Origin: Candidatus Bathyarchaeota archaeon B26-1
GTDB lineage: Archaea > Thermoproteota > Bathyarchaeia > Bathyarchaeales > B26-1
DNA: 10,249 nt
Assembly (NCBI GenBank): GCA_001593925.1
Contig: LUCD01000072.1
Coordinates: 1 to 10,249, forward strand
Reading direction: 5' to 3'
Shown here: positions 1-5,281 of the stretch, piece by piece
How the letters are laid out: every line of letters starts with the position of its first letter
Numbering within the stretch: position 1 is the stretch's first letter
Position numbers and translations under genes: made by a program
Notes under the pieces: generated by a model
Told to the model about the DNA's origin: nothing
Seen by the model: the letters and a program-made list of their open reading frames with translations, nothing else
The model's database searches: none

Positions 1-51
1 AATCTCCGAGACTTGAGGGAGGCCCTCAGAGAAAGCGGAGCTCTCATCTGA
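1..51 (+). CDS. Possible C-terminal end of a plus-strand gene (partial)
   Basis: Frame 1 is open from the window edge to a TGA at 49-51 and reads NLRDLREALRESGALI. It looks like an amphipathic helical tail with normal codon choice for this genome. Sixteen residues are too few to name a family. If real, the gene runs toward the SPOUT methyltransferase and ends convergently with it, and a 6-bp hairpin follows the stop by nine bases. The competing reading is a minus-strand gene starting with ATG at 47 and running off the left edge (MRAPLSLRASL...), which I find less convincing. Confidence 0.3.
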   Translation, partial: NLRDLREALRESGALI

Positions 52-60
52 TCCTTTAAT

Positions 61-75
61 CGGTGGAAGCCACCG
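61..75. other. Perfect 6-bp hairpin between convergent genes
   Basis: CGGTGG at 61-66 pairs exactly with CCACCG at 70-75 around a three-base AAG loop. It lies in the 84-base gap between the presumed plus-strand stop at 51 and the minus-strand methyltransferase stop at 136. No U-run follows on either strand, so it is not a classical intrinsic terminator. It may protect a 3' end or be chance. The structure is seen directly; its role is unknown. Confidence 0.35.
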
Positions 76-126
76 GGTAAACCGAAAATGTTCCTAAGAC
101 CTGTTCTCCACAACATGCAGAGACCT

Positions 127-131
127 AAAAA
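127..131 (-). terminator. Short T-run just after the SPOUT methyltransferase gene
   Basis: Read on the minus strand, a TTTTT run begins five bases after the methyltransferase stop codon, with a second TTTT at 86-89. Archaeal transcription often ends at short U-rich stretches without a hairpin, so this is a reasonable but weak terminator candidate for the methyltransferase transcript. Confidence 0.3.
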
Positions 132-135
132 CTTC

Positions 136-1008
136 TCAGTCATCTATCAGGTTGAAGATTGAGAGGGTTGCGTAGAGAGCCTCCTCCGTCCTAACGGTTT
201 CAGTCGCTTGGTTCGGTATCGTGTTCACCGTGAAGTGAGCGAACTCTTTTAGGCTGAGGCTTTCTTGGGCAAGTATCTCCCGTAGACCCTTGGCTGGTGC
301 CCCGAAGGCCACGAGCACCCTCTCGGAGGACCTCCAAGACTCGGTGAGCCTATCGATTATGGCTGTTACGGGTTCGCCTAGACGTGACGTGGCTATGACC
401 AGGTTGAAGCCTCCCTTCTTAACGGCCTGTCCAAGAGTTGTCCTTGAAGCAGTCACCTTGTAGCCCCAGTAAATATTGATCTTTTCTCGGCTCGTCAAGG
501 ACGCTTTCAGCTCCGGCTTAACGCTCGTCACCCGAACTGTGACGCGGGTTCCAACGGGGATGCGTGTGTTCGGCAGGAGGGCTGGGCGATCCACCCCGAT
601 GTCCACGAGGGTTCCGTCCTTGCTGGTCGATATGGAGACCCCTTCACGGGGCTCCCCAACCTTAAGGTCCTTGACTCTCTTCCCTACTGGGTGATGCGGT
701 GTTCTCAGAGGGGGAAGTATCCCCGCGTAACGGAGCTCCGGCCTAATCTTGAAGAGAGCCTTCCTCAAGTATTGCGGGGTCTCCATGTAGGTTAGGATTG
801 TTGCGATGAGGTTGAGGTCCCTCCTCTGATCTCTCCCGAGATCGTCGTAGTAGATTATTATTTCGTCGACTCTAAAGATTGCTAGGGCCCTCCCAATCAG
901 GCCTACTTTGTATGTTTTCTCTCTCAGGTGGGGTACGTCTGAGACTGTGGAGGCTGGTATGGCCACGGAGAGCCATCTCTTCCTTTTGGGAGGGCCTCTT
1001 ATGGGCAT
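136..1008 (-). CDS. SPOUT-family RNA methyltransferase (COG2106 / DUF171, SPOUT1-like)
   Basis: This 290-residue protein has the layout of the COG2106 SPOUT methyltransferases. An N-terminal alpha/beta half (residues about 11-100) carries SVAIPAS, DVPHLREKT and FRVDEIIIY. A beta-rich OB-like insertion covers about 105-175. The C-terminal trefoil-knot half has VAFGAPAKGL (233-242) and NTIPNQATETVRTEEA (262-277), which should bind S-adenosylmethionine. Relatives are annotated as RNA uridine-N3 methyltransferases, and the human homologue SPOUT1 is reported to act on large-subunit rRNA; the target here is inferred. The ATG at 1008 has GGAG close upstream, and GAGGTGA overlaps the previous stop. 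It lies 12 bases after the small helical-protein gene, so the two are probably cotranscribed. In many archaea this gene directly precedes uL3; here it is inverted and about 2.3 kb from uL22. Confidence 0.9.
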   Translation of the reverse strand: MPIRGPPKRKRWLSVAIPASTVSDVPHLREKTYKVGLIGRALAIFRVDEIIIYYDDLGRDQRRDLNLIATILTYMETPQYLRKALFKIRPELRYAGILPPLRTPHHPVGKRVKDLKVGEPREGVSISTSKDGTLVDIGVDRPALLPNTRIPVGTRVTVRVTSVKPELKASLTSREKINIYWGYKVTASRTTLGQAVKKGGFNLVIATSRLGEPVTAIIDRLTESWRSSERVLVAFGAPAKGLREILAQESLSLKEFAHFTVNTIPNQATETVRTEEALYATLSIFNLIDD

Positions 1009-1020
1009 CGGCTCCGGCGG

Positions 1021-1440
1021 TCACCTCTCAGATTCCCTAAGGTTCTTGAGCGCCTTTGTTAGGCTTCCGTCGCACCATCTTGCGGCTCGTAAGATGCGGT
1101 CAGCGTTCTCATCGACGAAGGAGACGCCTTCACTATCGCTTATTATCGAGTAGGCTTCCATAACTTTCACGGCGTTGTAGGAGTCTCCATCCAAACCGTT
1201 AAGGATAGTCTTCCTCTCCTCTAAGAGTTCTCTAAGGTTCTTGAGCTCCGAGACTGTTATTTCGAGCTGAGACTTCAACTCCTCCTCGTAGAGGCCGAAC
1301 CGGGACTTCAACTCACTTATCCTCGTGAGACTTGTAGCTATAAGCCTAACGTTGGACCTAACCTCCGATAGGAAGGCTGAGACGGTCTCATCCCTCTCGT
1401 TCCGGCCTCTTCTGAGGAGAGAGAAGGGCAAAAGGGACAA
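1021..1440 (-). CDS. Hypothetical small helical / coiled-coil protein
   Basis: I do not recognise this 139-residue protein. It opens with a hydrophobic-basic stretch (LLPFSLLRRGR, residues 3-13). A long, probably continuous charged helix follows over about 17-80 (for example YEEELKSQLEITVSELKNLR), predicted to form a coiled coil. A second, shorter helical region lies at about 88-135. It has no signal peptide, clear membrane helix, cysteine cluster or catalytic motif. The helical hairpin character and basic start faintly recall Snf7/CdvB (ESCRT-III) proteins, but I see no diagnostic motif. The start is TTG at 1440; TTG at 1431 (spaced nine bases from GCGGGG) is an alternative. A TATA box near 1474 would give a very short leader. 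It lies 12 bases upstream of the SPOUT methyltransferase in the same direction, so a joint function or simple cotranscription is possible. Confidence 0.7.
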   Translation of the reverse strand: MSLLPFSLLRRGRNERDETVSAFLSEVRSNVRLIATSLTRISELKSRFGLYEEELKSQLEITVSELKNLRELLEERKTILNGLDGDSYNAVKVMEAYSIISDSEGVSFVDENADRILRAARWCDGSLTKALKNLRESER

Positions 1441-1466
1441 CCCCGCAATAAGATATAGATGGGCTT

Positions 1467-1479
1467 GCCTTATAAAGGC
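1467..1479 (-). promoter_or_regulatory. TATA box for the helical protein / methyltransferase pair
   Basis: On the minus strand this reads GCCTTTATAAGGC, with a TTTATAAG core resembling the archaeal TATA box. Transcription starting about 25 bases downstream would begin near 1448, 8 to 17 bases ahead of the TTG candidates of the helical-protein gene. The site is nearly palindromic, so it could also work on the plus strand, but no plus-strand gene follows it. Confidence 0.5.
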
Positions 1480-1505
1480 TTAAAGGGGGCTTCCCTAGAT
1501 TTCGG

Positions 1506-2570
1506 CTATCCGCTTCTAACGAACGTCTCGAAGAGCTTCTCAGCCTCATCTGGCGGAAGAATCTCGGCCGGACGCTTGAAGGCGTAGGCGGAGATCGCCA
1601 GCACATGGCCGGCCTCGCCCCTGTTTAAGGCGATCTTGACGGCTCTGACCACGTCTAGGAGGACCGAACCGGCGTTCGGCCCGTCGACCGTGCTCAGCTT
1701 TATGTCGAGCCGCATGGGGACTCCTCCGAAGTAGAGGCCTCTAAGCCAGAAGTAGCTGTCACGCCTGTTACCCAAGAAGTCTACGTAGTCGGTTGAGCCT
1801 GCTACTATCTCGGCTGGGTATGGGAGCACCGAGCTCACCGAGCTCGTCTTGATCGCTCTTTTGAGGTCTCTTGCGCGTTCTAGGGTGTTTAGAGACTCCG
1901 TTCCCCCTCCGACGTCGAGCTGGTAGGTCTCGGAGACGCGGACCCCCCTCCTGCTCAACGTCTCCAAGAGCGCCTTATGGATTATTGTGGCTCCCACCTG
2001 GTCGGTTAGGTCGTCCCCCACGAGGGGTAACCCTTTCTCCTTGAACCTTCCGGCCCATTCGGGGTCGCTCGCTAGGATGGTCGGCGTCACGTTCACGAAG
2101 GCACAGCCCGCCTTTAGAGACTCTTCAGCGTATCTCTTCGAGGCTTCAGACGCTCCGCTTGGGAGAAGGTTCAGAAGAATCTCGGCCCCGCTCTCCTTCA
2201 GGGCGGACGCCACATCGGCCTCCTCGGACTCGTCGACCGTTATTACGTCGCTTAGGGGTCCGCTTACGCCGTCCATTAAGGGCCCCCTCAGAACCTTCAC
2301 GCCGATCTTTGGAACATCCGCGATCTTGATCGTGTTGTTTGGGTGGGTGAAGATGGCTTCTGAGAGGTCTGCTCCAACCTTCCCGGATGCGACGTCGAAT
2401 GCGCAGACGAACTCTATGTCTCTCGGGTGGTAGCCACCTAGGTATAGATGGCTGAGCCCTACGGCTTCCTCCTCATGCTGGACGTGACGGTAATACTCGA
2501 CGCCTTGGATCAAGGCGGATGCGCAGTTCCCGACGCCTGCAAGGGCTACTTTAATCTTGGCTTTAGACAT
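1506..2570 (-). CDS. ino1: Myo-inositol-1-phosphate synthase
   Basis: This 354-residue enzyme converts glucose 6-phosphate to L-myo-inositol 1-phosphate using bound NAD+. In archaea the product feeds archaetidylinositol lipids and, in some thermophiles, inositol-phosphate solutes. The N-terminal Rossmann motif is clear (VALAGVGNCASALIQGVEYY, residues 8-27). Family signatures follow: GDDLTDQVGATIIHK (185-199), TYQLDVGGGTESLNTLER (215-232), KRAIKT (237-242) and DGPNAGSVLLDVVRAVKIAL (296-315). Lysines 199, 237, 241, 291 and 332 lie where this family keeps its conserved and catalytic lysines. Length matches the short actinobacterial/archaeal type rather than the eukaryotic ~510-residue enzyme. 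I chose ATG at 2570. A TTG at 2612 in the same frame would add 14 unconserved residues and falls on the apparent TATA box. The neighbours suggest no shared pathway. Confidence 0.93.
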   Translation of the reverse strand: MSKAKIKVALAGVGNCASALIQGVEYYRHVQHEEEAVGLSHLYLGGYHPRDIEFVCAFDVASGKVGADLSEAIFTHPNNTIKIADVPKIGVKVLRGPLMDGVSGPLSDVITVDESEEADVASALKESGAEILLNLLPSGASEASKRYAEESLKAGCAFVNVTPTILASDPEWAGRFKEKGLPLVGDDLTDQVGATIIHKALLETLSRRGVRVSETYQLDVGGGTESLNTLERARDLKRAIKTSSVSSVLPYPAEIVAGSTDYVDFLGNRRDSYFWLRGLYFGGVPMRLDIKLSTVDGPNAGSVLLDVVRAVKIALNRGEAGHVLAISAYAFKRPAEILPPDEAEKLFETFVRSG

Positions 2571-2612
2571 TCTTAGATGAACCCCCCAACAAACCTTTCT
2601 AACACTCTCCAA

Positions 2613-2621
2613 GAATAAAAG
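2613..2621 (-). promoter_or_regulatory. TATA-like box upstream of the inositol phosphate synthase
   Basis: On the minus strand this reads CTTTTATTC. A start about 25 bases downstream would fall near 2591, leaving a leader of roughly 20 bases that includes a GGGGGG run at 2582-2587 ahead of ATG 2570. This supports the shorter protein start and an independent transcript from the 88-base gap after the PIN gene. Confidence 0.4.
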
Positions 2622-2645
2622 GTTGCCTCATTAAGGTGTTCCTTT

Positions 2646-2659
2646 AGGTTCATAAACCT
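2646..2659. other. 5-bp hairpin overlapping the PIN gene stop
   Basis: AGGTT (2646-2650) and AACCT (2655-2659) are exact inverted repeats around a CATA loop. The right arm ends on the last base of the PIN-gene stop codon. It may shape the 3' end of that transcript, but a 5-bp stem with no T-run is weak evidence for termination. Confidence 0.2.
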
Positions 2660-3054
2660 TAAGCTTCACCCTCGATCTCTATGCGGCTCTTCCCTCTTAA
2701 GAAGATCGTAGTTATGCCTTCCCTTCGGAGCCTCCTCCTCAACTCCCGGTCGTTCGTTGCAACCGCGCATCCAAGTTCCTTGGCAACCCGAACACATGTC
2801 TCCCCAACGCCTTTCTGGACCTCCATGAGCCGGCACCTACTAGCTAAGAGCCTGACCAGGTTCGCTTCACGTCTCACCTTCTCGGACCCTTCCTCAAAGA
2901 TTCTCCTCAGCTCGTCTAGAGTCGTGGAAAGGACGATCGGTTCAAATCTCCCAACGAGTTCCTCGATGGCTTCAAAGATGTCGATCTTGAAGTGCACCGG
3001 GACAAATAGGAAGTTCGAGTCGAGGATCACTTTTCGCCCCGTCTTTCTCGGCAT
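2659..3054 (-). CDS. PIN-domain nuclease, Fcf1/Utp24-like (COG1412 type)
   Basis: This 131-residue protein is essentially one PIN domain. The first acidic motif is VILDSNFL (Asp12), followed by VPVHFKIDIF, typical of the Fcf1-like archaeal branch. The second acidic site is in STTLDELRR (Asp47/Glu48). The last is ATNDRELRRRLR (Asp102), followed by the family's strand IFLRG. Fcf1/Utp24 in eukaryotes cuts pre-rRNA, and archaeal members are thought to act in rRNA or RNA processing; metal-dependent cleavage is inferred here. The third acidic position appears to hold Glu85 (GVGETCVR), where relatives usually have Asp. The start is ATG 3054, with GGAGG seven bases upstream. An earlier in-frame start at 3096 would add an unconserved cysteine- and serine-rich tail. 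There is no adjacent antitoxin gene, so a VapBC toxin is unlikely. Confidence 0.85.
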   Translation of the reverse strand: MPRKTGRKVILDSNFLFVPVHFKIDIFEAIEELVGRFEPIVLSTTLDELRRIFEEGSEKVRREANLVRLLASRCRLMEVQKGVGETCVRVAKELGCAVATNDRELRRRLRREGITTIFLRGKSRIEIEGEA

Positions 3055-3114
3055 GTTTAGCCTCCGAGAACAGGATGAAGCAGGGTTCTCACACATAGTT
3101 TAGGGCCGCTTTAA

Positions 3115-3123
3115 CCATAAAGG
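3115..3123 (-). promoter_or_regulatory. TATA-like box for the PIN nuclease gene
   Basis: The minus strand reads CCTTTATGG here. A start 25 bases downstream would fall near 3093, giving a leader of about 40 bases that contains the GGAGG used by ATG 3054. It is the best T/A-rich candidate in this half of the divergent region, but it deviates from the consensus. Confidence 0.35.
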
Positions 3124-3233
3124 TTACCTTTCACCGAATGGAGACGGCGTTACAGAACGCTTAATCCTCAAAGTTTCCCGCACCCGCGCCTGTTAAACGG
3201 CGCTCCCAAAAAAGGGAAAAAGAGGAGGTTTAC

Positions 3234-3269
3234 GTGGGGAAATCTCCATATAGGAGGAAATTCTTATAA
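3234..3269 (+). CDS. Micro-ORF of 11 codons upstream of uL22 (doubtful)
   Basis: GTG at 3234 follows a strong GAGGAGGT ribosome-binding motif (3222-3229) by four bases and opens MGKSPYRRKFL before TAA at 3267. The peptide is very basic. The stop lies inside the TATA box assigned to the ribosomal operon, so it could only be translated from a transcript that starts further upstream. It may be a leader peptide, a relic, or chance. I recognise no family. Confidence 0.2.
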   Translation: MGKSPYRRKFL

Positions 3270-3271
3270 AT
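3263..3271 (+). promoter_or_regulatory. Main promoter (TATA box) of the uL22-uL18 operon
   Basis: CTTATAAAT is the best TATA box in the window. The purine-rich GGAGGAAAT just upstream (3253-3261) could serve as the TFB recognition element. Transcription would begin near 3290-3296. That leaves a leader of about 20 bases containing AGGTGG (3300-3305), nine bases before GTG 3314. The spacing supports 3314 over 3302 as the uL22 start and makes this the likely promoter of the whole operon. Confidence 0.6.
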
Positions 3272-3313
3272 CACGATGCATCTGTTGATTGGAAGTCGTA
3301 GGTGGAGCCTAAC

Positions 3314-3796
3314 GTGCCAAACTGGGGATACTCCGCAACGGGCTTCGATCCCGACTTAACGGTGAAGGCGAGCGGCAGAGAGCTTAGGGTATCCCCTAAA
3401 GCCGCTAGAGAAGTCTGCGCCGCCGTGAAAGGGATGATGCTCGACGAGGCTAAAGAGTTCCTAGAACAGGTGATCGCCAAGAAGAAGCCCGTTCCCTTCC
3501 GCAGACACAAGAAGAAGGTTCCCCACAGGAGAGGCCTCCAAAAGTTCTATTGCGGCAGATACCCCGTTAAGGCCGCTCAAAAGCTCCTGGAAGTTCTAGA
3601 GAACGCTGAGGCGAACGCCATATACAGGGGCTTCGACCTAGAGAGTCTACGCGTGGTCCACGCGGCCGCCTACCCGGGAACGAAGTTGAAGAGGTATATT
3701 CCTCGGGCTAGAGGTAGGGCGACCCCCAAGTTCGAGACGCTCTGCCACATGGAGGTCGTTCTAGAACAGACTGGGGAGAGGACGGGCGGGGAGTAA
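3314..3796 (+). CDS. rpl22: Large-subunit ribosomal protein uL22 (L22)
   Basis: This 160-residue protein lies near the exit of the peptide tunnel in the 50S subunit and contacts several domains of 23S rRNA. The archaeal N-terminus WGYS, then KASGRELRVSPKAAREVC, starts the globular domain. KFYCGRYPVKAAQKLLEVLE forms its central helices. The extended hairpin that reaches into the tunnel contains YIPRARGRATP. In-frame GTG codons stand at 3302 and 3314, with TAG directly before 3302. I prefer 3314: it gives the family-like start MPNWGYS and is properly spaced from AGGTGG. The longer form has 164 residues. It opens the operon, with no uS19 gene before it. Its TAA stop shares one base with the uS3 start (TAATG). 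Confidence 0.95.
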   Translation: MPNWGYSATGFDPDLTVKASGRELRVSPKAAREVCAAVKGMMLDEAKEFLEQVIAKKKPVPFRRHKKKVPHRRGLQKFYCGRYPVKAAQKLLEVLENAEANAIYRGFDLESLRVVHAAAYPGTKLKRYIPRARGRATPKFETLCHMEVVLEQTGERTGGE

Positions 3797-4452
3797 TGTC
3801 GTCCATAAAACACTTCATAGAAGACTCTATAAAGAAGAGTGAGATAGACGAGTTCCTCAGGAGGGAGTTTGACAGAGCGGGGTACGGAGGCGTAGATATA
3901 ACCCGAACCCCGCTTGGAACCCACATAGTCGTCTACGTTATGAGGCCGGGCATAATCATAGGACGGGGAGGAGAGACCATAAAGGCCCTCGCAAGAATCC
4001 TAGAGGAGAAATTCAAGGTTCCGAACCCCCAAATCTCGGTGGCCGAGATAGAGGTTCCCGAGCTCAACGCTCAAGTCATGGCCTTGAGAATAGCCTCAGC
4101 CCTCAGGCGGGGAGTCCACTTCAGAAGAGCCGCGTACTGGGCCCTCCGCCAGATCATGGAGGCGGGGGCCCTAGGCGTTGAGATTACCATAAGCGGTAAG
4201 TTGAGGACGGAGCGGGCTCGAACCGAGAAGTTCAAGGAAGGATACATGCCTAAATGTGGAGACCCCGCCTTGAAGTACGTGCGGAAAGGCGTGGCCCACG
4301 TTCAACTCAAACCCGGAACGTTCGGGGTTAAAGTGAGCATAATGCCGCCTGGGGCGGAGTTGCCAGATCAAGTCGAGATACTTGGAGTCGAAGAAGTCGA
4401 GGGAGTCAAGTCCGAGGCTACTGAGGGATCAACCGAGGAGGAGGCCGGGTAG
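3796..4452 (+). CDS. rps3: Small-subunit ribosomal protein uS3 (S3)
   Basis: uS3 sits on the 30S head at the mRNA entry channel. The 218-residue product has a type II KH domain over about residues 17-90 with the nucleic-acid loop GIIIGRGGETIKAL (52-65; GRGG at 56-59). The uS3 C-terminal domain follows, with LGVEITISGKLRTERA (126-141) and HVQLKPGTFGVKVSIMPPGAELPD (about 168-191). The last 25 residues are strongly acidic (for example GSTEEEAG), a variable archaeal tail. ATG 3796 overlaps the uL22 stop by one base, and GGGGAG lies only two bases upstream, so reinitiation after uL22 is likely. uL29 starts immediately after its TAG stop. Confidence 0.97.
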   Translation: MSSIKHFIEDSIKKSEIDEFLRREFDRAGYGGVDITRTPLGTHIVVYVMRPGIIIGRGGETIKALARILEEKFKVPNPQISVAEIEVPELNAQVMALRIASALRRGVHFRRAAYWALRQIMEAGALGVEITISGKLRTERARTEKFKEGYMPKCGDPALKYVRKGVAHVQLKPGTFGVKVSIMPPGAELPDQVEILGVEEVEGVKSEATEGSTEEEAG

Positions 4453-4662
4453 ATGCCGATACTGAGGATGAGAGAGATCAGGGAGATGTCCAGAGATGAA
4501 AGAGAGAAGAGGCTTGCAGAGCTCAAGGCGGAGCTGGTGAGGTTGAGAACGATGATAAAGGCTGGAGGAACGATTGAGAATCCCTCAAGAATCCGTGAGA
4601 TCAGAAAGACGATAGCGAGAATCTTAACGGTTAACAACGAGGAGAGGAGGAAGAGGCGATGA
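4453..4662 (+). CDS. rpl29: Large-subunit ribosomal protein uL29 (L29)
   Basis: This 69-residue, two-helix protein binds near the tunnel exit of the 50S subunit, at the docking site for nascent-chain factors. Family hallmarks are the start LRMREIREMS, a first helix rich in Glu/Lys/Arg (EKRLAELKAELVRLRTM), and the second-helix motif NPSRIREIRKTIARILT. ATG directly follows the uS3 stop, and GAGG repeats lie about 10 bases upstream. Its TGA overlaps the start of the RNase P protein gene as ATGA. In many euryarchaea a SUI1 (aIF1) gene lies between uL29 and rnp1; none does here. Confidence 0.95.
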   Translation: MPILRMREIREMSRDEREKRLAELKAELVRLRTMIKAGGTIENPSRIREIRKTIARILTVNNEERRKRR

Positions 4663-4940
4663 AGGTGACCCCTGCTATACTCCAACACGAGTTCATAGGG
4701 TTGAAGGCTAAGGTCGTGGAGAGTAAGAATCCATACTATGAGGGTATAGAGGGTAGGGTGGTCGACGAGACGAGGAACACATTCACGATCCTCCATGAAG
4801 GTGAAAAGAAGATCATAGTTAAGGATGTAGCCGTCTTCCACTTCACTCTGCCAGACGGAACGGTTGTTGAGGTTGACGGAAGAGCGTTGGTAGGCCGCCC
4901 CGAAGACCGCGTTAAGAGGCGAGTTAGGAGGCGATGGTGA
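4659..4940 (+). CDS. rnp1: RNase P protein component 1 (Rpp29/Pop4)
   Basis: This 93-residue protein is a subunit of archaeal RNase P, which removes 5' leaders from precursor tRNAs. It binds the specificity domain of the RNA with Rpp21. The fold is a Sm-like beta barrel. The family pattern is visible as LQHEFIGLKAKVVESKNPYY (residues 8-27), EGIEGRVVDETRNTFTI (28-44), then a KKIIVKDVAVFHF core and a C-terminal Arg-rich helix (RPEDRVKRRVRRRW). ATG overlaps the uL29 stop by four bases, and GGAGG lies eight bases upstream. Its own stop overlaps the uS17 start as TGATG. Placement between uL29 and uS17 is the standard archaeal arrangement and ties tRNA maturation to ribosome synthesis. Confidence 0.95.
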   Translation: MKVTPAILQHEFIGLKAKVVESKNPYYEGIEGRVVDETRNTFTILHEGEKKIIVKDVAVFHFTLPDGTVVEVDGRALVGRPEDRVKRRVRRRW

Positions 4941-5281
4941 TGTCGTCCTTCAGATTCCCGAAGCCAGAAAGGTCATGTGACGACAGGAACTGCCCCTTCC
5001 ACGGGCAGCTCTCAGTCAGAGGCAGAATCCTAGAAGGAGTCGTCGTCAGTGACAAGATGGAGAAGACAGTGATCGTGAGGCGCGACTACCTGAAGTACGT
5101 CCCAAAGTTTAAACGTTACGAGAGGAGACGGAGCCGAATACCGGCCCACAACCCGCCGTGCATAGACGCAAAGGAAGGTGACAGGGTGAGGATCGCGGAG
5201 TGCCGTCCAATAAGCAAGACGGTCTCATTCGTAGTAGTCGAGATACTGGAGAGTGCGGGGAGAGTTGGCGGCAAGAGCTAG
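4940..5281 (+). CDS. rps17: Small-subunit ribosomal protein uS17 (S17)
   Basis: uS17 is an OB-fold primary binder of 16S rRNA in the 30S body. The 113-residue sequence has the archaeal/eukaryotic N-terminal motif CDDRNCPFHGQLSVRG (residues 13-28). The OB core follows (LEGVVVSDKMEKTVIVRRDYLKYVPKFKRYERR) and a late strand pair (EGDRVRIAECRPISKTVSFVVVE). Two close ATG codons exist, 4934 and 4940. I chose 4940 because GGAGG at 4927-4931 is then eight bases away and the start forms the TGATG junction with rnp1; the other adds only two residues. The 3' end overlaps the uL14 start in another frame by 17 to 29 bases. Confidence 0.95.
   Translation: MSSFRFPKPERSCDDRNCPFHGQLSVRGRILEGVVVSDKMEKTVIVRRDYLKYVPKFKRYERRRSRIPAHNPPCIDAKEGDRVRIAECRPISKTVSFVVVEILESAGRVGGKS

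Noticed and set aside
1..47. Minus-strand gene starting at 47 and leaving the window
   Set aside because: The 15 visible codons do not resemble uL3 or any other expected neighbour, and the plus-strand reading looks more natural; neither can be proven.
1987..2433. Plus-strand open frame of 148 codons opposite the inositol phosphate synthase
   Set aside because: It is antisense to a clearly conserved enzyme, shows low-complexity Ser/Thr/Pro-rich composition, and has no recognisable motif or ribosome-binding site.
2659..3054. VapC toxin of a toxin-antitoxin pair
   Set aside because: No small antitoxin gene is adjacent, and the sequence details (HFKIDIF, TNDRELRRRLR) fit the Fcf1-like processing nuclease group.
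2681..3103. Plus-strand open frame of 140 codons opposite the PIN gene
   Set aside because: It is complementary to the conserved PIN domain, and its translation is Ser/Leu/Arg-rich without motifs.
3186..3215. Hairpin GCGCC/GGCGC (3186-3203) followed by an A-run as a terminator
   Set aside because: On the plus strand the stem is followed by A rather than U, and on the minus strand the T-run precedes the stem; no gene ends here.
4368..4841. Minus-strand open frame of 157 codons opposite uS3, uL29 and rnp1
   Set aside because: Its hydrophobic, Leu/Ser-rich translation is the expected shadow of Glu/Lys/Arg-rich ribosomal genes; three well-supported genes occupy the other strand.
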